From Casp-actino8 sp046091365 (lineage in GTDB: Bacteria; Actinomycetota; Acidimicrobiia; Acidimicrobiales; Ilumatobacteraceae): 19,710 bases of DNA. Where the stretch lies: assembly GCA_046091365.1 (NCBI GenBank), contig JBJTBM010000057.1, forward strand, positions 1 through 19,710, read 5' to 3'. The notes under the pieces are model-generated. The model saw only the letters and a program-made list of their open reading frames with translations. It was not told where the DNA came from and searched no databases. This document shows, one piece after another, positions 12,883-19,710 of this stretch. The position numbers and the translations under genes were made by a program. Position 1 is the first letter of the stretch. Every line of letters starts with the position of its first letter.

Positions 12883-14358
12883 GTGCCTCGTCCCCACGTG
12901 TTGCTGATCACCCTCGACCAGTTCCGTGGCGACGCTCTGTCGATCGCTGGTCATCGCGTCGTGCGCACGCCCCACATCGATCGACTGGCCCGAGACGGGG
13001 TGCGCTTCGCCCGCCACTACACGCAGTCGACACCGTGCGGGCCGGGCCGGGCCGGCCTGTACACGGGCATGTATCAGATGAACCATCGCGTGGTCGCCAA
13101 CGGCACTCCACTCGATCGCCGCTTCGACAACGTGGCCCTCGTCGCGCGGCGTGCGGGTTACGCGCCCGCCTTGTTCGGCTACACCGACCAGTCGATCGAC
13201 CCTCGGGTGACGAGCGGACCCGAGGATCCCCGACTGTCGTCGTACGAGGGACTCCTGCCCGGATTCGACTGGGTACTCGACATGAGCGGCCCACACCAAC
13301 CGTGGGTCGACCATTTGGCCGCGCACGGACACGACGTGTCCCGCGGTCACCTCCACCTCCTCGCCACCGAGCACGAGCGTCCCACCGACCTGAGTGTCTC
13401 GACGTTCATGACCGACCGCGTGATCGACTGGATCGAACGACGACCGACCGACGAGCCGTGGTTCGTCCACGCGAGCTACCTACGACCTCATCCCCCGTAT
13501 TCGGCGTCCGGCGAGTACACGACGATGTACGACCCGGCCACGGTTGGCACACCGATCACGCCGGCACGCGACAGACACCCCTTCCACGACGTGTTGCTCG
13601 GACTCGACGGCATTCACGCACCGGCCGACGCCGACGAGATGGCCCGGCTGCGAGCGCAGTACTTCGGAATGATCACCGCGGTCGACGCCGAGATGGGACG
13701 ACTGTGGGAGACCCTCGAGCGGCTCGGACTCTGGGAGAACACCGTGATCGTCCTCACGACCGACCACGGAGAGCAGTTGGGCGATCATGGTCTGTTGCAA
13801 AAGCTCGCTTGGTTCGAGGAGAGCCACCACGTGCCCCTCGTGGTGCGCGACCCGCGCCGCACCGCGACGCACGGTACGACGGTCGAACGCTTCACCGAGA
13901 GCGTCGACGTGCTCCCCACGTTGGCCGATCTCTGGGGACTCGAGGTGCCGCGCCAGTGCGACGGCTTGCCGCTCACGCCCTTCCTCGACGGCGACGAACC
14001 TCCCGTGTGGCGCGACGGCGCGTCGTGGGAATTCGACTGGCGCTACGCCTTGATCCCACTCGACGCCAACCCGTGGCCATGGGACCGTCGCCTCGAGGAG
14101 TGCAACCTCGCGGTGCATCGCACGCTCGACACCGCGTACGTGCAGTTCGGTGACGGCACCCATCTGTGCTTCGACATCGCGACCGATCCCACGTGGCGCA
14201 CCCTCGTCGACGACCCGGCGCGGGTGCTCGCGATGGCGCAGCGGATGCTCACCTGGCGCAGCCGCCACGCCGACCGCACGCACACCGGACTGTTGGTACG
14301 GTCGGGCGGGATGGGCGCCTGGCCTCCGGGTGTCCCGTGGAAAGATGACGAACGATGA
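12883..14358 (+). CDS. Type I sulfatase / phosphonate monoester hydrolase family protein
   Basis: This 491-residue alkaline-phosphatase-superfamily hydrolase has Cys52 in STPCGPGRAGLYTG, fitting the C-x-P-x-R site converted to formylglycine. The metal ligands look like those of phosphonate monoester hydrolases: Asp12 and Gln13 (LITLDQFRGD), then Asp294 and His295 (TTDHGEQLGDHG). The segment QMNHRVVANGTPLD and GYAPALFGYTDQSIDPR also match that subgroup rather than carbohydrate sulfatases. Such enzymes are promiscuous towards phosphonate monoesters, phosphodiesters and sulfate esters. No signal peptide is visible, so it acts in the cytoplasm. It needs a formylglycine-generating enzyme, which is not encoded here. 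Its stop overlaps the start of the TIGR03085 gene (ATGA). The exact substrate is unknown. Confidence 0.9.
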   Translation: MPRPHVLLITLDQFRGDALSIAGHRVVRTPHIDRLARDGVRFARHYTQSTPCGPGRAGLYTGMYQMNHRVVANGTPLDRRFDNVALVARRAGYAPALFGYTDQSIDPRVTSGPEDPRLSSYEGLLPGFDWVLDMSGPHQPWVDHLAAHGHDVSRGHLHLLATEHERPTDLSVSTFMTDRVIDWIERRPTDEPWFVHASYLRPHPPYSASGEYTTMYDPATVGTPITPARDRHPFHDVLLGLDGIHAPADADEMARLRAQYFGMITAVDAEMGRLWETLERLGLWENTVIVLTTDHGEQLGDHGLLQKLAWFEESHHVPLVVRDPRRTATHGTTVERFTESVDVLPTLADLWGLEVPRQCDGLPLTPFLDGDEPPVWRDGASWEFDWRYALIPLDANPWPWDRRLEECNLAVHRTLDTAYVQFGDGTHLCFDIATDPTWRTLVDDPARVLAMAQRMLTWRSRHADRTHTGLLVRSGGMGAWPPGVPWKDDER

Positions 14359-14987
14359 CCAACCACGCCCGCGCCGAGCGGATCGCCCTGTGCGATCTGC
14401 TGTCGGAGGTCGGGCCCGACGCACCCACGTTGTGCGCGGGCTGGACCACCCGGGACCTCGCGGCGCACCTCATCGTCCGCGAGACGCGACCCGATGCCGC
14501 GGCCGGAATTCTGATCGCGCGTCTGGCACCCCGGGGCGAGCGCGTGCGACGTCGGATCGCCGCCCGTGAATGGCGGGAGATCGTCGCCCAGGTGCGTTCC
14601 GGACCGCCACGTCTCTCGCCGATGCGCATCTCCGCCGTCGACTCGTTGGCCAACACGCTCGAGTTTTTCGTCCATCACGAGGACGTGCGCCGGGCCGGAC
14701 CCGATTGGGACGTCCGGCGACTCGACGACGACCTCGACCTGGCGTTGTTGCGATCGCTCGAACGCGGTGCCCGATTGATGGGCCGCAAAGCGCCGTGCGG
14801 TCTCACGATGACCCCGACCGGTGGCATCGCCTTCCCCGTGCGCCGAGGCGAACCCGTCGTCGACGTCGCCGGGGACATCGGGGAACTCGTGTTGTTCATC
14901 TACGGTCGGGCCTCGGCCGCCCGTGTCGCGCTCCGCGGGGCCGAGGCCGACGTCGCCGCGGTTCGCGCCACGCGATTCGGCGTCTGA
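14355..14987 (+). CDS. TIGR03085-family protein (DinB-like / mycothiol maleylpyruvate isomerase N-terminal fold)
   Basis: This 210-residue protein begins at ATG 14355, overlapping the sulfatase stop. The N-terminal LCDLLSEVGPDAPTLCAGWTTRDLAAHLIVRE is the typical first part of actinobacterial TIGR03085 proteins, related to the mycothiol-dependent maleylpyruvate isomerase and DinB four-helix bundle. Candidate metal ligands are His in DLAAHLIVRE and the His pair in EFFVHHEDVRR. A C-terminal SCP2-like stretch follows (APCGLTMTPTGG, VDVAGDIGELVLFIYGR). Relatives may act in mycothiol-dependent detoxification, but the activity of TIGR03085 proteins is not established. Coupling to the sulfatase suggests a linked step; that is inference. 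The gene ends 47 bases before the GH3 gene. Confidence 0.85.
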   Translation: MTNHARAERIALCDLLSEVGPDAPTLCAGWTTRDLAAHLIVRETRPDAAAGILIARLAPRGERVRRRIAAREWREIVAQVRSGPPRLSPMRISAVDSLANTLEFFVHHEDVRRAGPDWDVRRLDDDLDLALLRSLERGARLMGRKAPCGLTMTPTGGIAFPVRRGEPVVDVAGDIGELVLFIYGRASAARVALRGAEADVAAVRATRFGV

Positions 14988-15022
14988 GCCTTTCCGTGCC
15001 GCCGACTGTGGCGGTGAACTGA

Positions 15023-15028
15023 CAAGAT
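15023..15028 (+). promoter_or_regulatory. Possible leaderless -10 of the GH3 gene
   Basis: CAAGAT ends six bases before GTG 15035, within a 47-base gap after the TIGR03085 stop. It suggests that GH3 and the following MBL gene form their own unit. Confidence 0.4.
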
Positions 15029-15034
15029 CAGGGC

Positions 15035-17641
15035 GTGGCCCGCGACATCGACGACCTGATCACCCGTATGACGGTCGAGCAGAAGGCCTCGATCACCACC
15101 GGTGCGACCCTCTGGACCACCAACGGGATTCCCGAGCACGGCATCCCACCCGTCACCGTCACCGATGGACCGGCCGGTGCGCGCGGTCCCTTCACGCCGG
15201 GCATCGGCGGGCAGGTGGCCACGTTGTGCATCCCCTGCGGAACGTCGCTCGGGGCCACGTTCGACCACGAACTCCTCGAGGAACTCGGTCGGGCGCTCGG
15301 ACATCAGACCCGGACCAAGAACGCGCGTGTGCTGCTGGCCCCGACCGTCAACCTCCACCGCTCTCCGCTGTTCGGACGCGCCTTCGAGTGCTACTCGGAG
15401 GATCCGGTGCTGTCGGGTCGTCTCGCTGCGGCATTCATCCGCGGTGTGCAGTCGCAGGGCGTGGCCACCACCGTCAAGCACTTCGTGGGCAACGATGCCG
15501 AATTCGAGCGCATGACGATCGACAGTGTCATCGACGACCGCACCCTGCGCGAGGTCTACATGCTGCCGTTCGAATACGCCGTGCGTGAGGGCGGCTCGCT
15601 CGGCATCATGACCTCGTACAACCGCATGAACGGCGAGTACTGCGCCGAGAACCGCTGGCTGCTGCAAGACGTACTGCGCGAAGAATGGGGTTTCGAGGGT
15701 TTCGTCGTGACCGACTGGTTCGCCGGGACGACCACCGAGGGAGCAGCTCGCGCGGGCCTCGACCTCGAGATGCCCGCACCACCGCGCGCCTACGGACCGA
15801 TGCTCGCCCAGGCGGTGCGTGAGGGCCGCGTCGACGAGCACGATCTGAATCGCGCCACCCGCACCCTGCTGTCGGTCTTCGACCGACTCGGGGCTCTCGA
15901 CGACGAGCCGATCGAACCGATCGCGGTCGACCTTCCCGAGCACCGCGCGTTGGCCCGACGTGCCGCGGTGGGTGGCATCGTGCTCTTGAGAAACGAGCCG
16001 GTCGTCGACCGACGGGGTGCGACCGGTGCACCCCTGTTGCCGCTGGCCACCAGTGGCGTGCGGTCGATCGCGATCATCGGTCCCAACGCCGAGCGGGCAC
16101 GCATCATGGGAGGTGGTTCGGCCGAGGTTCAACCCCACCATCGCACTCCTATCATCGATGCCTTGCGACGGCGTGTCGGCGTGAAGGTGACGGTGCGCCA
16201 CGAGTCGGGTGGCAACATCGAGAAGACCACCCCGATCATCGATCCGCAGTCGGTGCGCACTTCGTCGGGCGGGCCGGGTTTCGAAGTGGTCGTGTACGAC
16301 GGTGCACCCGGTTCGGACGCCGAACTCGTACGTCTCGATCGCGCCGACGGTCGCGTCATGGTGGTGGGTCGTCAGGACGAGGGCGTGCCGAAGTCGGCGT
16401 TCCACTTCCGGGCCACCGGAATCGTGCGCGTGGAGACGAGTGGCCAGTACGTCGTGTCGTTGGTCGAGGTCAGTCCGTGTCGATTGCTCGTCGACGGACG
16501 GTGTGTGGTCGACGGTGCGACCACGATTCCACCACGCGGTCATTCGTTCTTCGGCATGGGCAGCGTCGAAATTTCCGCGATCGTCGAGTTGACCACGGGC
16601 GAAGGTCACGAGTTCGTGCTGGAGTGCGACGGTTCACAACGCCAGTGGATGCACGGGGCGCGTGTGGGTCTGCAATACATCGAACCCGACGATCCGATTC
16701 GTCGCGCGGTCGATCTGGCCGCCGAGTCGGATGTCGCGATCGTCGTGGTGGGCACGACCGACGAGTGGGAGAGCGAGGGTCACGATCGCGACTCGCTCGA
16801 ATTGCCCGGACGTCAGGCCGAGTTGATCCGCGAGGTCGCCGCGGCCAATCCACGCACGGTCGTTCTCGTCAACACGGGGGCGCCGGTCGAGATGTCCTGG
16901 GCCGACGCCGTACCGGCGGTCGTGCAAGTGTGGTTCGGCGGCCAGGAGATGGGCGACGCGGTGCTCGACGTGTTGTTCGGCGATGCCGACCCGGGCGGCC
17001 GTCTGCCGACAACCGTCCCCCATCGCATCGAGCACACTCCGGCGTTCGGCAACTTCCCCGGTGAACACGGCCGTGTTCGGTACGGCGAAGGTGTGCTCAT
17101 CGGACACCGCTGGTACGAGGCGCGTGGCCTTCCCGTGCGTTATCCGTTCGGTCACGGATTGTCGTACACGACGTTCGACGTGGGTGCACCGGACCTCGAA
17201 CGTGACGTCGTCGATTTCGCCGACAATCCATCGGCCCGGGTGATGGTGCGCGTCGAGGTGCGCAACACCGGTGATCGATCCGGTTCACACGTCGTGCAGC
17301 TCTATGTCGCTCCGTTGCAGACGTCGGTTCACCGCCCGCCGCAGGAACTCAAGGCGTTCCGCAAGGTGCACCTCCCTCCCGGCGCCGGCACCGTGGTGGA
17401 GTTCGCTCTCGGTCACCGGGCGTTCGCACACTGGGACCCGGGCGATTCGTACCGCGGCCGTCTACGGCCCCAGGTCACCGGAGAACGCACCGTGGTCGAG
17501 TCGAGCGCGGCGGGCGTCTGGAGAGTGGAAGAGGGTCTGTACGAGGTGCGCATCGCCAACTCGTCGGCCGACATCGTGGCGACGTCGTTCGTCACCGTGC
17601 AAACGACCTCCACGCACTCGCCCGCTTCCGGAGCGTTGTGA
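15035..17641 (+). CDS. Glycoside hydrolase family 3, probable beta-glucosidase with PA14 insert
   Basis: This 868-residue retaining glycosidase has the order GH3 N-terminal TIM barrel (1-300), GH3 C-terminal sandwich split by a PA14 domain (about 405-550), then a C-terminal fibronectin-III-like domain (from about 750). The nucleophile is Asp227 in GFVVTDWFAG, and the conserved KHFVGNDAE loop is present. The acid/base glutamate should be in DEWESEGHDRDS (577-581). This matches KmBglI-type enzymes of about 845 residues, in which the PA14 domain shapes the sugar subsites. Activity on short beta-linked glucosides is likely, but beta-xylosidase and other specificities occur in the family. No signal peptide is visible, so imported oligosaccharides are the probable substrate. 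The stop overlaps the next start. Confidence 0.95.
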   Translation: MARDIDDLITRMTVEQKASITTGATLWTTNGIPEHGIPPVTVTDGPAGARGPFTPGIGGQVATLCIPCGTSLGATFDHELLEELGRALGHQTRTKNARVLLAPTVNLHRSPLFGRAFECYSEDPVLSGRLAAAFIRGVQSQGVATTVKHFVGNDAEFERMTIDSVIDDRTLREVYMLPFEYAVREGGSLGIMTSYNRMNGEYCAENRWLLQDVLREEWGFEGFVVTDWFAGTTTEGAARAGLDLEMPAPPRAYGPMLAQAVREGRVDEHDLNRATRTLLSVFDRLGALDDEPIEPIAVDLPEHRALARRAAVGGIVLLRNEPVVDRRGATGAPLLPLATSGVRSIAIIGPNAERARIMGGGSAEVQPHHRTPIIDALRRRVGVKVTVRHESGGNIEKTTPIIDPQSVRTSSGGPGFEVVVYDGAPGSDAELVRLDRADGRVMVVGRQDEGVPKSAFHFRATGIVRVETSGQYVVSLVEVSPCRLLVDGRCVVDGATTIPPRGHSFFGMGSVEISAIVELTTGEGHEFVLECDGSQRQWMHGARVGLQYIEPDDPIRRAVDLAAESDVAIVVVGTTDEWESEGHDRDSLELPGRQAELIREVAAANPRTVVLVNTGAPVEMSWADAVPAVVQVWFGGQEMGDAVLDVLFGDADPGGRLPTTVPHRIEHTPAFGNFPGEHGRVRYGEGVLIGHRWYEARGLPVRYPFGHGLSYTTFDVGAPDLERDVVDFADNPSARVMVRVEVRNTGDRSGSHVVQLYVAPLQTSVHRPPQELKAFRKVHLPPGAGTVVEFALGHRAFAHWDPGDSYRGRLRPQVTGERTVVESSAAGVWRVEEGLYEVRIANSSADIVATSFVTVQTTSTHSPASGAL

Positions 17642-18432
17642 TGCTGCTTCGTCGACTCGACGACTACCAGAGTTGGCAGGTCCAGTTCGGTGGGAGTTCG
17701 CTCCTGATCGATCCGTGGCTCGACGACCAGCCGATCACCGGGTCATTCGACCGCCGACACGGCATCGGATTCACCACTCGTGGCGACCTGGTGCGGGAGA
17801 ACTCGACGATCGCCGGGATCCTGCTCTGCACGTCGGTGAACGATCACGTGCGTCCCGAGACGCTGCACGCCCTCCGCGACGTGGCAGTGCACGGCAACGT
17901 CAAAGCCGCCAAGGCGGCCCGATCGATCGGCAGCACGAGCACACACGTGCGACGACCCGGTGAGTCGTTCGACATCGCGTGCCGCGAGGGCGGAACCCTG
18001 CGGGTCACCGCGACCAAGTGTGGGTTGCCGCTCGGCGCCATCGCCACCGGCTGGCTCATCGAGGCGCTCGACCACGATGGTGGTGACGCTGGGCGGCTGT
18101 GGATCGAACCCCACCAGCCCACTGTCGAGACCGCCGCCTGGGTGGCGCGGCGCGGACCAGTCGATGTCGTGGTGTTCCCGACGCAGTCGGTGCTGGCCGT
18201 GTTGCTTCCGGTCACCGCCGGCCCCGCACGCAGCGCGGCGGCGGCCCTGGCGTGCGGAGCCCGCGCGTTGGTACCCACGGCGACCGATCCCCGTCGCGAC
18301 ATGTCGTGGTGGCAGAAGAGCCTCTACTTCGTGCGTGGTGGTGACGCCGCCACCGCCCGTCGTGTCGCCGGGCGGGCCGAACTCGTTCACCTCCGCACGG
18401 GCGACTGGCTCGACGTGCGTTCGGGCCGCTGA
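17638..18432 (+). CDS. UlaG/lactamase_B_3-like MBL-fold protein with degenerate metal site
   Basis: This 264-residue protein starts at GTG 17638 (or ATG 17641), overlapping the GH3 stop. The N-terminus LDDYQSWQVQFGGSSLLIDPWLDD matches the MBL subgroup resembling UlaG lactonase. The diagnostic HxHxDH motif is TSVNDH (residues 65-70), so two histidines are replaced by Thr65 and Val67 while Asp69 and His70 remain. Cyanobacterial and plant relatives as I remember them show a similar loss (for example a DDH with HPETL following), so this may be a family trait rather than decay; the frame is intact. A later IEPHQP loop supplies another His. The protein may bind fewer metals or act by another chemistry. 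Coupling to GH3 suggests a role with a sugar product; that is inference. Confidence 0.8.
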   Translation: MMLLRRLDDYQSWQVQFGGSSLLIDPWLDDQPITGSFDRRHGIGFTTRGDLVRENSTIAGILLCTSVNDHVRPETLHALRDVAVHGNVKAAKAARSIGSTSTHVRRPGESFDIACREGGTLRVTATKCGLPLGAIATGWLIEALDHDGGDAGRLWIEPHQPTVETAAWVARRGPVDVVVFPTQSVLAVLLPVTAGPARSAAAALACGARALVPTATDPRRDMSWWQKSLYFVRGGDAATARRVAGRAELVHLRTGDWLDVRSGR

Positions 18433-18435
18433 GAA

Positions 18436-19710
18436 TCAACCGACGCGCAGGGTGAACGCCGGGGTGTCGTCGGGACGCGTGGGCAGAACGACGCTGTCAC
18501 CGTCGCGCCGCAATCGTGCGCGACTGCCGAGCAGGTGCACGTCACCGCTCGGTAGACCCTCGATTCTCAACGTGGCGGTCTGTGGACGTCCGCAGACGAT
18601 CGCGTACGTCGCGCCGTCGGCGCCCCGGGTGAGACGCACCGGAACGCCGTCACCCGTCTCGAGACGCGAGACCTCGTGGGGGCGACTCGCGTAAATCGCG
18701 GCGCCGTTGACGCCGAGCCACTGACCCATGGCGAGAAGGCGCATCTGTTGGGCCCACGGGATCTCGCCACCGGGCATCGCGCCGTAGTTCAACAGCAGGT
18801 TTCCACCGTCGGCCACGATGTCGACGAACATGCGGATCAATTCGGGAATCGGCATGTACGTGTGCTCGCCCTCAGCCTCGAGATAGCCGAAACTTGTACC
18901 GATTCCCCGGGTGACCTCGAAGGGGCGGTTGCGGTCGACGGGTTTGGTCGAGTACTCGGGGGTCGTGAACTCGGCGTGGGAGCGACCGCCCATCACCCCG
19001 AGGAAGTCGAAGCGGTCGTTCACGACGCCCTCGGGATTCCCGTTGTAGAAGTCGGCCATCAGTTGGGCGCAGCCCATCCCGAAACCGGGGTAACCGATGT
19101 CGTTCCACAGCACGTCGGGTTGGTACTTGCGGATCAACTCGCGCCAGTGCGCATCGGCGTACTCGTGGTAATCAAGATCTTGCGGAATCGCCGCGTACAA
19201 CTTGCCCCAGCCGTCGATGCCCAGTCCCTGGACCGTCCAGTCGATGCCACCGGAGTAGTACACCCCGAAACGCAGTCCGGCGGCGCGCGCGGCATCGGCG
19301 CACTCCCGCACCAGGTCGCGTTCCGACGACCACGCCGCACCGCGGTGCGGATTGGGCGTGTCGGACGGCCACAGCAACACCCCGTCGTGATGCTTCGTCA
19401 CCCTCACGCAGGATTTTGCCCCCGACGCGGCGAGCATCTCCTGCCAACGAGACGGGTCCCAGGCCTTGGCCGCCTCGAGGAACTTTTCGACGAACACGTC
19501 GTACTCGCAGTTGCCCCACACCTTGGCGTGATGTTCGGCCGCCGGCGAGCCCGGGATACTGATCGAGTTCCAGTACCACTCGGCGTACGGCGTGTGGCTG
19601 AAGGCCTTCGCTTCACCTTCTTCACGGGCGAGCGTGAACGGATCCTTGCCCGTCGGAGCGAACGAGGGAACCGAGCCCACCGTCCAGTGGGAGAAGATGC
19701 CGAACTTCGC
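18436..19710 (-). CDS. Alpha-L-fucosidase, GH29 (5' end outside window)
   Basis: About 424 residues are visible; the start lies beyond 19710. The first residues AKFGIFSHWTVGSVPSFAP match the N-terminal barrel of GH29. The conserved VTKHHDGVLLWPS motif and the nucleophile region LWNDIGYP are present, with the catalytic Asp codon at 19099-19101. The acid/base region TPEYSTKPVDRNRPFEVTRG, GTSFGY and the GGNLLLNYGAMPGGEI segment follow. A C-terminal beta-sandwich (DGVPVRLTRGADGATYAIV) completes the fold. GH29 enzymes cleave terminal alpha-linked L-fucose with retention. Export cannot be judged because the N-terminus is missing. It ends three bases from the convergent MBL gene. The nearby GH3 suggests use of plant, algal or mucin-like glycans. 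Confidence 0.95.
   Translation of the reverse strand, partial: AKFGIFSHWTVGSVPSFAPTGKDPFTLAREEGEAKAFSHTPYAEWYWNSISIPGSPAAEHHAKVWGNCEYDVFVEKFLEAAKAWDPSRWQEMLAASGAKSCVRVTKHHDGVLLWPSDTPNPHRGAAWSSERDLVRECADAARAAGLRFGVYYSGGIDWTVQGLGIDGWGKLYAAIPQDLDYHEYADAHWRELIRKYQPDVLWNDIGYPGFGMGCAQLMADFYNGNPEGVVNDRFDFLGVMGGRSHAEFTTPEYSTKPVDRNRPFEVTRGIGTSFGYLEAEGEHTYMPIPELIRMFVDIVADGGNLLLNYGAMPGGEIPWAQQMRLLAMGQWLGVNGAAIYASRPHEVSRLETGDGVPVRLTRGADGATYAIVCGRPQTATLRIEGLPSGDVHLLGSRARLRRDGDSVVLPTRPDDTPAFTLRVG

Noticed and set aside
12867..14153. 428-codon plus-strand frame inside the sulfatase
   Set aside because: It is an alternate frame, extremely rich in Arg, Pro and Thr, overlapping the sulfatase whose catalytic motifs are clear.
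14900..16609. Long minus-strand open frame (569 codons) opposite the GH3 gene
   Set aside because: It is antisense to an unmistakable GH3 coding sequence, is low in complexity (His, Arg, Asp, Gly rich) and shows no domain. High-GC genes routinely leave such open antisense frames.
1..19710. tRNA, rRNA, CRISPR, insertion sequence, attachment site or riboswitch
   Set aside because: Genes are packed with gaps of at most about 85 bases, and none holds a cloverleaf, spaced repeat, inverted terminal repeats or a recognisable aptamer.

Overview
The window is a dense stretch of a high-GC bacterial chromosome, most likely a high-GC actinobacterium and probably a member of Acidimicrobiia. This is inference: the grounds are GC-rich coding, frequent GTG starts, many leaderless-type promoters, a TIGR03085/mycothiol-associated protein and a SigC-like ECF sigma factor. 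No gene identifies the species. There is no rRNA, tRNA, CRISPR array, insertion sequence or integrase, and no gap longer than about 85 bases without a gene.

Layout. (1) 1-1641 holds a sigma/anti-sigma/PepSY module: a minus-strand ZAS anti-sigma gene followed by a PepSY-type membrane gene with an in-frame TGA, and a divergent SigC-like ECF sigma gene with a one-base frameshift. Two of its three genes are therefore broken, and sampled lines of this segment are lower in GC than the rest. (2) 1648-4165 (minus) is a three-gene ABC-2 exporter, one ATPase and two permeases, joined by ATGA overlaps. (3) 4216-4701 (plus) is a GNAT acetyltransferase. (4) 4702-7829 (minus) is a four-gene unit: cytidine deaminase, deoxyribose-phosphate aldolase, a PLP aminotransferase and a nitrilase-family omega-amidase. 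It combines pyrimidine deoxynucleoside salvage with a transaminase/omega-amidase pair. (5) 7911-10835 holds housekeeping genes: a PlsC-type acyltransferase, dUTPase (minus), oligoribonuclease and an MBL-fold hydrolase. (6) 10841-12799 (minus) is a secreted subtilase with two FN3-like domains. (7) 12883-19710 is a carbohydrate and ester hydrolase region: a phosphonate-monoester-hydrolase-like sulfatase overlapping a TIGR03085 protein, a PA14-containing GH3 glycosidase overlapping a degenerate MBL-fold protein, and a convergent GH29 alpha-L-fucosidase cut by the window edge.

Regulation. At least eight genes or operons have an NANNNT hexamer (mostly TANNNT) ending 5-7 bases before the start codon. 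This suggests widespread leaderless transcription and decides several starts. Convergent genes end 0-8 bases apart, leaving no room for ordinary terminators; at two junctions the stop codons lie inside palindromes.

The least explained items are the GH3 and degenerate-MBL coupled pair, the nucleoside-salvage plus omega-amidase operon, and the decaying sigma module.
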